Of a stretch of DNA of 32,320 bases, positions 1-9,516 are shown piece after piece; position 1 is the stretch's first letter; every line of letters begins with the position of its first letter. The stretch lies in contig PGXE01000001.1 in NCBI GenBank assembly GCA_002838935.1, forward strand, positions 1-32,320, in the 5' to 3' direction. Below the pieces are notes generated by a model, which searched no databases, had not been told where the DNA came from, and saw nothing but the letters and a program-made list of their open reading frames with translations. Made by a program: the position numbers and the translations under genes. This DNA is from Thermoplasmata archaeon HGW-Thermoplasmata-1 (GTDB taxonomy: Archaea; Thermoplasmatota; E2; GCA-002838935).

Positions 1-54
1 ATTCGAGAAATATGGCCGGCCTTTATATATGAGAATCAGATGATCATTTATAAA

Positions 55-894
55 CTATTTAAATGAAATACCTGAAAAAGACAATCGTGCCACACAGCAG
101 TTGTATGCGGACAGCGCGGATGCGAAGAGCAGAATTACGAGAGGGATTGCAACCCCGTAATATATCGGTTCGAGCGTCCCGGCCATTGGCGAGTTGTTCT
201 CGAAGTAGTAGAATATGGTCGCCTTCTGCGCATCCGCGAACTTTTCAACGATTGGCGCTATGAGGTTGACAAGCCAGGTGAATCCCGCGAGCATGATCCC
301 TATGCCCATTGCCGCTTTCCTCCTGCCCGATATGGCCGAACCGAGGAATGCCATGCCGCCAAATACCATGCATGCGGGTGCGGCATCAAGCACCTCGAGG
401 AGCAGGTCGCCGGGGTCTGACACGAAGCCCTCGGTCAGTGCCGCCGCAATCTCCATAGACCCTCCGATGAAAAGCAGTATGAGCAGCAGCCCGCCGACGA
501 CCGCAAGATATTTTTCGGTCGCGATCCTCCAGCGCTTCACGGGCTGGGCCATCAGCAGATCGATGGTGCGTTCCTCCTCTTCGCCCGCAAGCAGTTTGGC
601 GCACTGCGTCACGGCGAATATTGAGAGTGCGATGCCGAGGAATTTGAGGAACTCCATCTGGAGGAAACCGTGCGGCGTCATCATGTCCTCGAACTCGCCG
701 AACATCTTTTTCATGGCATCCGGCATGGTTTCCCAGAATCCTTCAATGCCTTCTGTCCCACTCTCTCCCCCTTCCCCTAGGAAAACAGGATAAATTGCGA
801 CCATCATGACGCCGTAGAGAGCGAATGCCACCCCCCATCCGACGAGCGCCCACTTCATGTCCTTTAGGGTCTTGCTGAAGATGTGGAATCCCAT
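55..894 (-). CDS. ABC-2 type transporter permease
   Basis: 279 aa ORF with about 6 hydrophobic segments and the motif LLAGEEEERTIDLLMAQPVKRWRIATEKYLAV typical of ABC-2 permeases; abuts the ATPase gene. Confidence 0.85.
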   Translation of the reverse strand: MGFHIFSKTLKDMKWALVGWGVAFALYGVMMVAIYPVFLGEGGESGTEGIEGFWETMPDAMKKMFGEFEDMMTPHGFLQMEFLKFLGIALSIFAVTQCAKLLAGEEEERTIDLLMAQPVKRWRIATEKYLAVVGGLLLILLFIGGSMEIAAALTEGFVSDPGDLLLEVLDAAPACMVFGGMAFLGSAISGRRKAAMGIGIMLAGFTWLVNLIAPIVEKFADAQKATIFYYFENNSPMAGTLEPIYYGVAIPLVILLFASALSAYNCCVARLSFSGISFK

Positions 895-1842
895 TCACAC
901 GCCCCCGTTGTAGTAGGTCATGAAAACCTCTTCCAGGTCGGGCTCGTGGCTTATGAAGTCGATTACGTCGTATGCGGCGGCGGCTCTTATCAAGGGGCCT
1001 ATTGCACCCTGAACCGTGCAACGCACCATATCCTTCTCGGCTGCTATGTCGCTGACACCGGGAACTCCAAGGAATGGACCTGTACCGGGGCTTCTATCAA
1101 AAGTCATCTCGACCCGCCTCCTTGCGATTTCCTTTAGCTGCGCCACCTTCCCTACAGTTGCGAGTTTCCCCTCGCGTATTATGCCGAATCGGTCGCAGAC
1201 GCGCTGGACCTCGGGCAGTATGTGGGAGGAGATGAATACCGTGGCGCCGCGTTTTGTCGCCTCGCGTATCATGCGGTGGACCTCCTGCTGCATCAGGGGG
1301 TCGAGGCCGGAGGTCGGCTCGTCGAGTATGAGGAGCGGCGGGCGGTTCATAAATGCCTGTATTATCCCTATCTTCTGCTTGTTGCCTTTGGAGAGGTCGC
1401 CTATATTCCTCTCAAGTTCGTCTTCGCACCTCAGCCTGCCTGTGAGATGTTTTACATAACTCCAGTCCGCGCCTCCGCGCAAGCTTGCCACGAATTTGAG
1501 GAACTGCCACCCCGTCATGTTTTCGTAAAGCGAGAATTCGCCCGGAAGGTAGCCGACGCGCTTTCTTATCTCAAGACTGTGCGTCCGGTGGTCATGCCCG
1601 AAGATGCGCGCGGCTCCGCCCGTCGGCCTTATGAAATCCAGGATGGTTCGTATGAGCGTCGTCTTGCCTGCGCCGTTGGGACCGAGAAAACCGAACACTT
1701 CCCCTTCGTAAACGTCGAGGCTGAGGTCTATGACACCTCTTGATTTTCCATAGAATTTGGTAAGGTGGCGGGTGGAGATGACGCTTCTTCTGTTTATTGA
1801 AGTGTGAATTTGTTGATGGCCCGAAGAAACCTGTAATAACAT
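895..1842 (-). CDS. ABC transporter ATP-binding protein (true start may be internal, near VISTRHLTKFYGK)
   Basis: Walker A GPNGAGKTT, signature LSKGNKQKIGI, Walker B LLILDEPTSGLDP, H-loop SSHILPE. Confidence 0.93.
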   Translation of the reverse strand: MLLQVSSGHQQIHTSINRRSVISTRHLTKFYGKSRGVIDLSLDVYEGEVFGFLGPNGAGKTTLIRTILDFIRPTGGAARIFGHDHRTHSLEIRKRVGYLPGEFSLYENMTGWQFLKFVASLRGGADWSYVKHLTGRLRCEDELERNIGDLSKGNKQKIGIIQAFMNRPPLLILDEPTSGLDPLMQQEVHRMIREATKRGATVFISSHILPEVQRVCDRFGIIREGKLATVGKVAQLKEIARRRVEMTFDRSPGTGPFLGVPGVSDIAAEKDMVRCTVQGAIGPLIRAAAAYDVIDFISHEPDLEEVFMTYYNGGV

Positions 1843-1954
1843 AATAGGAGATTGAAGTAGATATTAGAAAAAGATTTGCGTTGCCGCGAGCATAGAATTG
1901 CGGTTGGGGGATATGGGAGAACAAGGGATGGGTTTTAGCTGTTCGGTTTACCGC

Positions 1955-4900
1955 TTATGCTTTCCCCATCTCTATTATGATTTTATCCCCTTCAATATCC
2001 CATTCCTTGCCGTTTGCAATCTCTTTTGCATCGACAAAACCGAATGACGAAGCGCGCGTTTCGCCTGCGATATGCTTTATCCACTCGTCGCCTAGAAGGC
2101 TCGTCCATTCCCCGGGCGCATTCACGAGAACGCCTATCCTGTCCTCTATGTGCAAATCGGCCTCCTTTCTCATCTCCTGTATCCTTCTGACGAGTTCGCG
2201 TGCGAGTCCCTCGGCCCGGAGTTCGTCGGTTATGTGCGTGTCCAGCATGAGCGAGAATTCGCCCACGTCCATCCTTCCGATCCCTTCCTTTTCGTGGGAT
2301 TCCAGCTTGAAGAACGAAAGGTCGAGTTCGTGTTCGCTTCCGCCAAGGTTTATCTTCACAGGCAGGCCCGCGGAAAGCGTTGCCGCTATCTTCTCGCCGC
2401 CCATCTCGTCGAGTATCGCCTTTACCTTGCCCGCGTCCGCTTTGAATGTCGGCCCGATCTTCGCGGGATTCGGCCTTGCCGTCTTCTCCATGAACGACGC
2501 GGCGTCCGGCGCGAACTCGACCTCCTTGACGTTTATCTCCTCTTTGAGTATGTCGAGCAGAGGCTCTATGTCCGCCCGTTCCTTAGCGGGACAGACGAGC
2601 GTCGCAAGGAACAGCGGCTGCCGCACCTTTATGTTTACCTTCGCCCGCAGAGCCCTTCCGCCTTCCGCAAGCTCCCGTATGCGCTCCATGCCGCGCTCCA
2701 GGTCCGGCAGGTCGAGTTTCTCGTCGTAGGACGGATAATCGGTGAGGTGGACCGACTGCGCCATCGCGCCCGTCCTGAGGTTTTGGTATATCTCCTCCGC
2801 GATGAACGGTATGAAGGGGGCAAGCAGCGCCGAGACCCCGGAAAGCACCTCCCACATAGTCGAGTAGGCGGACCGCTTGTCAGCCGTCATCTCCTCGCTC
2901 CAGAACCTCTTGCGGCTCCTCCTTACGTACCAGTTGGAGAGGTCTTCGATAACGAAATTCTCCATCGCCCGGGCCGCCCTGTGAGGTTCGAAGGAATCGA
3001 GAGCGAGCGTCGCTTCGCGGACAAGCGAGTTGAACCTGCTTAACAGCCACCTGTCGAGTAGTGGCCTCTTTCCAGCAGGAACGTAATGCGGGTCCCTGTC
3101 GAATCCGTCGAGTTCGGCATAGCTCGTGAAGAATCCGTAGGTGTTCCAGAGCGTCAGTATGAACTTGCCAAGCGCCTCCTTTATCGCGTCCTCGTAGAAC
3201 CGTTTCGGCATCCAGGGGGCGTTAGTCGAGGCGAAGTACCAGCGCGTGGCGTCCGCGCCCTCCCGGTCGAACACCGCCATCGGGTCGAGGTAGTTGCGCT
3301 TCGACTTGCTCATCTTGTTGCCGTCCTTGTCCAGCACGAACTCCATGACGAGGACGTTCCTGTATGGATTGCGGTTGAAGACGGCTGTCGATATCGCCAT
3401 CAGCGAGTAGAACCATCCTCTCGTCTGGTCTATCGCCTCGGAAATGAAATCGGCGGGGAAATTCTCCTCGAATTTCTCCCTGTTCTCGAACGGGTAGTGC
3501 CACTGCGCGAACGGCGCTGAGCCGGAATCGTACCACGTGTCTATGACTTCAGGAGTCCTCTGCATCGCGCCGCCGCACTTAGGGCAGCGCACGTCCAGTT
3601 CGTCAACGTAAGGCTTGTGAAGGTCGAGGTCATTCGGTGCGTTCTTCGAGAGCGAGCGAAGTTCTTCGATGCCGCCGACGCAAAGCTGGTGCCTGCACCC
3701 TTCGTTCCCGCACGTCCATATCGGCAGCGGCGTCCCCCAGTACCTGTCGCGGGAGAGCGCCCAATCCCTGACATCCGATATGAACGAGCCGAAGCGCCCT
3801 TCCTTCACGTGCGCCGGCACCCAGTTCACGTTCTCGTTGTTGGCCACGAGGTCGTCCTTTATCCTGCTCATGGCTATGAACCACGATTCCCTTGCGTAAT
3901 AGATAAGCGGCGAGTCGCAGCGCCAGCAGAAAGGATACTGGTGCTTGTGCATCTTCCTTGCCACGAGGAGTCCGCGCGCCTTCAAGTCCTCGATTATCTT
4001 CTCGTCAGCGTCCTTGACGAACATGCCCTTCCACGGCGTAACGGCATCGGGAAACGTGCCGTCGAGGTTGACTAACTGTATTACGGGAAGGCCGTAGAGC
4101 TTTCCGACCTCGTAGTCGTCCTCGCCGAAAGCGGGCGCTATGTGCACTATGCCGGAGCCGTCCTCCATGGTCACGTACTCGGCGAGCGTAACGAAGTGTG
4201 CCGGCTTGTCAGGCTTTGCGAAATCGTAGAGCGGCTCGTAGCGCATCCCTTCAAGGTCGCTTCCCATGTAGCGTTCGACCACCTCGTATTTCTCGTTCTT
4301 GAACATCTCTTTGGCTCTTGTCTCGGCCATCACCAGAAGTTCGCCGGTCCCCCTTTTTATCCGGGCGTAGGTCTCACGCGGATGGACCGCAAGCGCGACG
4401 TTGGAAATAAGGGTCCAGGGCGTGGTGGTCCAGGCCAGGAAATAGGATTCCGGCTCTACGCCCGCCATGCGGAACTTGACGAATACCGAAGGGTCCGAAA
4501 TCTCCTTGTATCCTTGCGCGACCTCGTGGCTTGAGAGCGCTGTCCCGCAGCGCGGGCAGTAGGGTATGACCTTGTGGCCGCGATATAGAAGACCCTTTTT
4601 CCATATCTCCTTTAGCGACCACCAGACGGATTCGATGTAGTCGTTCTTCAGGGTGATGTAGGGATCGTCCATGTCGAGCCAGTAGCCAAGGCGCGACGAC
4701 ATCTCCCGCCACGCCTTCTCGTAGTGGAAGACAGACTCGCGGCAGTGCTCGTTGAACTTGGCTATACCGTAGGCCTCGATGTCCGTCTTGTCCTTCAGGC
4801 CGAGCTTCTTTTCGACCTCTATCTCGACAGGAAGGCCGTGGGTGTCCCAACCCGCCTTGCGCAGGACGTAGTGCCCCTGCATCGTCTTGTAGCGGTTGAA

Positions 4901-5104
4901 GAGGTCCTTCATCACGCGCGTGAGGACGTGCCCCGGGTGCGGCATGCCGTTAGCGGTCGGCGGCCCTTCCAGAAATACGAACGGCGCACAGGTCTTGCGG
5001 TTCTCTATCGACTTCCTGAAGATATCCCCCTCTTTCCAGAAACAGGATACTCTCTTCTCGACTTCGAGGGGGGTGTATTTCTTCGGGGCTGCCTTTATCA
5101 TCAA
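1955..5104 (-). CDS. ileS: Isoleucyl-tRNA synthetase
   Basis: 1049 aa; class I signatures PPTANGMPHPGHVLTR and KMSKSKRN; editing-domain WTTTPWTL; Zn-type CPRCG motifs; HGLPVEIEVEKKLG. Confidence 0.97.
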   Translation of the reverse strand: MMIKAAPKKYTPLEVEKRVSCFWKEGDIFRKSIENRKTCAPFVFLEGPPTANGMPHPGHVLTRVMKDLFNRYKTMQGHYVLRKAGWDTHGLPVEIEVEKKLGLKDKTDIEAYGIAKFNEHCRESVFHYEKAWREMSSRLGYWLDMDDPYITLKNDYIESVWWSLKEIWKKGLLYRGHKVIPYCPRCGTALSSHEVAQGYKEISDPSVFVKFRMAGVEPESYFLAWTTTPWTLISNVALAVHPRETYARIKRGTGELLVMAETRAKEMFKNEKYEVVERYMGSDLEGMRYEPLYDFAKPDKPAHFVTLAEYVTMEDGSGIVHIAPAFGEDDYEVGKLYGLPVIQLVNLDGTFPDAVTPWKGMFVKDADEKIIEDLKARGLLVARKMHKHQYPFCWRCDSPLIYYARESWFIAMSRIKDDLVANNENVNWVPAHVKEGRFGSFISDVRDWALSRDRYWGTPLPIWTCGNEGCRHQLCVGGIEELRSLSKNAPNDLDLHKPYVDELDVRCPKCGGAMQRTPEVIDTWYDSGSAPFAQWHYPFENREKFEENFPADFISEAIDQTRGWFYSLMAISTAVFNRNPYRNVLVMEFVLDKDGNKMSKSKRNYLDPMAVFDREGADATRWYFASTNAPWMPKRFYEDAIKEALGKFILTLWNTYGFFTSYAELDGFDRDPHYVPAGKRPLLDRWLLSRFNSLVREATLALDSFEPHRAARAMENFVIEDLSNWYVRRSRKRFWSEEMTADKRSAYSTMWEVLSGVSALLAPFIPFIAEEIYQNLRTGAMAQSVHLTDYPSYDEKLDLPDLERGMERIRELAEGGRALRAKVNIKVRQPLFLATLVCPAKERADIEPLLDILKEEINVKEVEFAPDAASFMEKTARPNPAKIGPTFKADAGKVKAILDEMGGEKIAATLSAGLPVKINLGGSEHELDLSFFKLESHEKEGIGRMDVGEFSLMLDTHITDELRAEGLARELVRRIQEMRKEADLHIEDRIGVLVNAPGEWTSLLGDEWIKHIAGETRASSFGFVDAKEIANGKEWDIEGDKIIIEMGKA

Positions 5105-5191
5105 AACGCACCTTCATAAAGCTCGATATACTTAAGCAGAATGGGGGAACGGTTAAAAATGGTTTTGGGGAGGGAATCCCGCCCTGCGGCA

Positions 5192-5932
5192 TCAAAGGGA
5201 ACCTATCTTTTCAAGCAGACGCACCATCTCCCCGGTGAACGGATGCTCCGGGTTTTCCCTTACAAAAACGCTCGAACTGAAGCTCTGCGGGAGTTCGCAG
5301 TAGCAGGGTATCGCGGCGAGCATCGGCGCGTCTATCGCATTTGCAACCCTCTCCGCGTGTTCCGGTCTTATCACTTTGTTTACGACGAGCCCCATCTTCT
5401 TCTGGAGACCGCCGTAGAACTCCTGTATGAGCCGCGATGTGCCGTCTATGTCGAAGTTGTCGGGCTTTGCGACCAGCAGTATCTTGTCTGCCGAGAGCAC
5501 GGCGTTTATCGATGCGTAGGTCACGCCCGGCGAGGTATCGATTATCACATAGTCGTAGTCTTTTAGCTCCTTCTTTGCCTGCATGAACCTCTTTAGCGAG
5601 TTGAGTTGCGCATTGCGATCGCTTGAAACCGATTTCCTTACAGCGTCCATCTCGGGGTTCGCGAGGCCGACCCGCAGTTCGCCCGAAACGCCGTTTCCAA
5701 GCAGGCCCGTCGCATCCGTCAGCACGTCGGGCACGCAGCCGTTGCCGTCGAGATAGTCGTTTAGCCACATCTCGCTTTTCATTGGTATTATGTTGTGCAG
5801 GTTCGGCGACTCCAGATCGAACTCCAGAAGGCAGACCCGTTTGCCCTGCATCGCCGCGACCGCCGCAAGATTTAACGAGATGTTCGTCTTGCCTGTCCCG
5901 CCCTTGTAGGAATGCACCACAATCGTATCCAT
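5192..5932 (-). CDS. MinD/ParA-family P-loop ATPase
   Basis: Deviant Walker A SYKGGTGKTNISLNLA; VCLLEFDLESPNL; YDYVIIDTSPG. Confidence 0.9.
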   Translation of the reverse strand: MDTIVVHSYKGGTGKTNISLNLAAVAAMQGKRVCLLEFDLESPNLHNIIPMKSEMWLNDYLDGNGCVPDVLTDATGLLGNGVSGELRVGLANPEMDAVRKSVSSDRNAQLNSLKRFMQAKKELKDYDYVIIDTSPGVTYASINAVLSADKILLVAKPDNFDIDGTSRLIQEFYGGLQKKMGLVVNKVIRPEHAERVANAIDAPMLAAIPCYCELPQSFSSSVFVRENPEHPFTGEMVRLLEKIGSL

Positions 5933-5933
5933 A

Positions 5934-6299
5934 TCACTCGCCGCCCAAGTAGAAATAAACCTTCTTTGGCGCCTCGCCGGAAAGCTTTCCCCGTTCGCGC
6001 TTCACGTAACCGCGCCCCACGAGCTGGTTGAGATATGCCGATTCTATCGAACGCGAGCGCCCGGTTTTAGCCGAAACCTCCTCAGCCGTCGCCCTTTCGA
6101 GTTCGTAGAGGGACATGGCGCTCTGCCGCAGATGGTCGGGTAGTTCCAGCAGGGCCATGGCGTCAAGAGGACTGCCCTTTGATTTCGAAAAATCGGCGAT
6201 GCGCCTTCCGGTTACCCCCTGTTCTATTAGCTGTTCCATCTTTGAGTTCAACTCAACGAGATTGTCCCTTATCTGCTCGAGAAGCACCTCTATGTCCAT
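5934..6299 (-). CDS. Winged-helix/HTH DNA-binding protein (start at MDIEVLLEQ, shorter than the ORF track)
   Basis: LPDHLRQSAMSLYELERATAEEVSAKTGRSRSIESAYLNQLVGRGYVKRERG reads as a MarR/TrmB-like wHTH; 1-nt gap to the MinD-like gene. Confidence 0.75.
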   Translation of the reverse strand: MDIEVLLEQIRDNLVELNSKMEQLIEQGVTGRRIADFSKSKGSPLDAMALLELPDHLRQSAMSLYELERATAEEVSAKTGRSRSIESAYLNQLVGRGYVKRERGKLSGEAPKKVYFYLGGE

Positions 6300-6422
6300 G
6301 AATCGTAATATGGCTTGCAGTATATTTGTTTTTATGTAAAACAGAACCACACTCGTTTTCCTTGGTTTTGCCTTATTTTTCATTGCAAACCCTTTTTTAA
6401 TGCGAACGGATTTTGGAAGTTC

Positions 6423-7643
6423 ATGCGAAACGGGAAAGGGACGGGGGTGATACGTCGCATTGTCGTACAGTCTGCCTGTTTTAGCTCCGTAGCCGTATCC
6501 TTCGTAGTTTTGCAAAATCACCTTCCACTGCTCTCTTCCGCCGGCAGGGCGTTTGTCAACGTCTCGCTGTTCCCCCTTTTCATCGCCCTTCTTGCGGTGA
6601 CCCTGATTGCGCTGCGGTTGTCACGCGCCAGACTCGCAGTGTCTGTTATAATAAATCTCTCAATCTCGGCGTCCCTGCTTTTATCCATGGCTATTTCGTC
6701 GATAGCGGGAGCAGCGGCAAGCCCGGTTCTAGTATTAATAGCGCTCGCGCAGGCTGGTGCCGGCTACGTAACCGGATTTGCGCCATTGTCGGAATACCTG
6801 CCGCGTTCGAAGCCGCAGGATTACATCCGCCACGCTTTAATCGCTTCCGCGTGTCTGGGCGGAACGATTGCGGTATTTCAATCGGTCTATATCGTTTCGG
6901 CGTCGCTTCTGTCATTGTCCGACATTTCTGCGCCATTCTCAATCGCGGCACCGCTCTTGCCTGTGCTTGTCCTCTGCATATCGCTTTTGGCTGTCGCTCT
7001 CGCGTCCGCGTTTCGCATTGACTATCGGGAAATCGACAGGTCGGAGGATTGTGAAATCGTCCGCCACACGCCGAGCGCAGTGCAAATCGCGGTGGCTGCG
7101 ACCTTCTTTGCGATGATGCTTTTTTCATTCGGCATCGCCTACGCCCATAACTACGACTCACTGCCCCAGACGGGATACGCAGTGCTATTTACCGGACTTG
7201 CGGCACTCGCCTTCACCCCTCTTTTCTGGCAGCTTGCGAAAAACAGGAAGATACAAACCACATTTTACCTATGTGCTGTCGTGATAGGAATCTCGCTTGC
7301 CCTCCAGATAGGCCTTGGCGGCTCGATATCCAATTATATTATCGACGGTTTGATACTGGCCTGGCTTCCATTCTCCCTCGTTTACGTCTATGAGCTGGCA
7401 GGCCGAAAGGACGCAGATGCCGTGACCGTCGGCAGCGCTTCGATACCGCTGCTTCTATTTGCAGGAAGCACGGTGGCAAGATTTTTCGGTGGCACGGGGC
7501 CGCTCATAATAGGCGCCACAATAATCGCATTCTCGGTGGTTTTCGCGGCAGCGCTCCCCCACGTAGAGACGCGGCTTTCGGAAAGCGACGAGATGCGCGA
7601 TTATCTTGAAGCCGCGAAAAGGGAGAAAGGATCGCTTGATTGA
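6423..7643 (+). CDS. Polytopic membrane protein (about 12 TM, MFS-like), function unknown
   Basis: Long hydrophobic ORF with repeated TM segments; start chosen at MRNGKGTGVIRR, downstream of the ORF-track start. Confidence 0.65.
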   Translation: MRNGKGTGVIRRIVVQSACFSSVAVSFVVLQNHLPLLSSAGRAFVNVSLFPLFIALLAVTLIALRLSRARLAVSVIINLSISASLLLSMAISSIAGAAASPVLVLIALAQAGAGYVTGFAPLSEYLPRSKPQDYIRHALIASACLGGTIAVFQSVYIVSASLLSLSDISAPFSIAAPLLPVLVLCISLLAVALASAFRIDYREIDRSEDCEIVRHTPSAVQIAVAATFFAMMLFSFGIAYAHNYDSLPQTGYAVLFTGLAALAFTPLFWQLAKNRKIQTTFYLCAVVIGISLALQIGLGGSISNYIIDGLILAWLPFSLVYVYELAGRKDADAVTVGSASIPLLLFAGSTVARFFGGTGPLIIGATIIAFSVVFAAALPHVETRLSESDEMRDYLEAAKREKGSLD

Positions 7644-7866
7644 CATGGAACTGGATAAATGAATCGATTGGTAAGCGGGAGACTGGGACGGGCGGCTTTT
7701 CGCGAACAGCCGGGCATTCTGTTGAACAAAATATCATCTGGCGGTCAAAAAAACATTTAAGCCGGCAACGCGCTATGGTATGATGTGAAAAAACATCCCG
7801 GCGACTTTCGTCGGCGGGGCGAAAACTGAAAAACCAGGATAGAATCAAACGAAATGGGCGATTGAG

Positions 7867-9516
7867 ATGGTCATAAACGGGCGCGGCAAACAGTTGACGG
7901 TGGTGTTGGCATTCTTTGCGATGTTGTTTGCGTCGCTTGCCGGGTGCGTTCTGCCTGAGGGCGGGGCCGGCTCTGCGAATTTAGCATCGCCCGCTCCGTA
8001 TAATGAGAACGAACGCACTAGCAACGTTTTGCTCGACGAGCGGCATCCTACGCCGGAAAAGAACGTGTTGTATCTACACGGCGGAACTGTCGACAAAGGA
8101 TCTTCACGACCCCAGACCGTATTATGGATGAATCCGCTTTTGGACGACCCGGCTGCAACTGAGGACACCGCGTATTCCGTGTGGTTCGGGGGAGCCGGCA
8201 TGTCGGTTACCCATAGAAAAGTCAACGTTTCGTTCCCTCTCAACGCGCCGCTGTCAAAAAACCTCGTGATGCAGGAGGGGGGAGAAGCCGTTGCCCGTAT
8301 ACGTGTGGAAGTTATCCAGACGCATGCGAGTTATTCGCTTTGGACCGCGTTTTGGGTGGACGGGGCCGAATACTCTTCTAATAAAGTAGATTACGAGGTC
8401 GCATCAACCGATAGCTCACATGAATTCAGGATGTCGGTGCCGGCGCAGATAGATTCCGGGAGTAATGTTTCTTTTTCCATCTACGTGCAGGGCGTTTCCG
8501 ATATTACCGAGTTGGAAGCAGATGTCATCTATGTAAATGTATACGTGGACGGTTCAAGCAGTATAACTCTGCCTATAGCGGCCTTATCCGACAAGGTCGA
8601 ATCGCCGTCACCAGAAGACGACGGCACGGACGACGATTCCGACGAAAGCGGTGAAAATGAAGATGACGACGAGGACTCCGGGGATGGCGACAATGAAACG
8701 TCAAAGAGCAAAGGGGAGAGGGGAGCTTCGATAGAGGAGAGTGGCACCACCGTCCAGCAGGATCAGAACGGCAGGTGGATAGCATATAAGACAGTGACGA
8801 TAAGCAACGATTTCGGGGGCGCCGCCTCTTGTTCGCTATCCCTCGACACAGTCAACGGCAACCTCGTCGCCGAAGCTTGGGACAATAAGGGATACGCGGT
8901 AGGCATAATTCTTCAGGGCATGGGCAACACGCGGGAAGCGGCCATGTCGAATCTCAACGACCTGTATTACACCCACCAGGATTTCGTAAGCGGCAAAACC
9001 CTTTCGCTTTCGACCTGCGTGGACGACCAAAGCGACAACTGGAACGACAAGTCCGCATCCATCTACGCGAACGTTCCCAAGACCGCCGAATATTCGCTAT
9101 ATCTCGACACCGTCAACGGCAATCTGGCCGCGCGGCAGCTTACCGGGACATATCTCGAGGCCGACACATGCAACGGCAACATCGAGAGCAGATCCACGTT
9201 CGACGACCTTGATTTAGACACCACGAATGGTAATATAGAAGTCGAGACGACACCGCGCGCGAGCGGCAAATACGTTCTAGATACCACGAACGGCAACATA
9301 CGATTGTCGCTTGGAACGACCAACGACCATGGCTATGACGTATATGCAGACGTTACAAACGGCCGCATACAGATAGACCTGCCGGACACCGAACCGGTGG
9401 GCAGCCAGGAGCCTGAGTCGCAGCACGTTAGGACGAAGGGCTACGATTCTAAGAAGATAAAAGTGTCGCTGAGTCTTGATACGACTAATGGGAATATTAA
9501 TGCGGAGGAAAATTAG
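7867..9516 (+). CDS. Secreted lipoprotein with acidic linker and C-terminal DUF4097-like beta-solenoid repeats
   Basis: Lipobox-like signal VVLAFFAMLFASLAGC; Asp/Glu-rich linker EDDGTDDDSDESGENEDDDEDSGDGDNE; seven D(T/V)xNGx repeats (DTVNGNL, DTVNGNL, DTCNGNI, DTTNGNI, DTTNGNI, DVTNGRI, DTTNGNI). Confidence 0.8.
   Translation: MVINGRGKQLTVVLAFFAMLFASLAGCVLPEGGAGSANLASPAPYNENERTSNVLLDERHPTPEKNVLYLHGGTVDKGSSRPQTVLWMNPLLDDPAATEDTAYSVWFGGAGMSVTHRKVNVSFPLNAPLSKNLVMQEGGEAVARIRVEVIQTHASYSLWTAFWVDGAEYSSNKVDYEVASTDSSHEFRMSVPAQIDSGSNVSFSIYVQGVSDITELEADVIYVNVYVDGSSSITLPIAALSDKVESPSPEDDGTDDDSDESGENEDDDEDSGDGDNETSKSKGERGASIEESGTTVQQDQNGRWIAYKTVTISNDFGGAASCSLSLDTVNGNLVAEAWDNKGYAVGIILQGMGNTREAAMSNLNDLYYTHQDFVSGKTLSLSTCVDDQSDNWNDKSASIYANVPKTAEYSLYLDTVNGNLAARQLTGTYLEADTCNGNIESRSTFDDLDLDTTNGNIEVETTPRASGKYVLDTTNGNIRLSLGTTNDHGYDVYADVTNGRIQIDLPDTEPVGSQEPESQHVRTKGYDSKKIKVSLSLDTTNGNINAEEN

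Noticed and set aside
2150-3043. 297-aa plus-strand ORF (and other plus-strand ORFs) opposite ileS
   Set aside because: Antisense to IleRS, no recognisable domain; GC-driven shadow ORFs.
8580-8720. Acidic GA-rich repeat in the lipoprotein gene considered as a separate DNA repeat element
   Set aside because: Explained by a low-complexity Asp/Glu/Ser linker in the encoded protein; no regular DNA unit.
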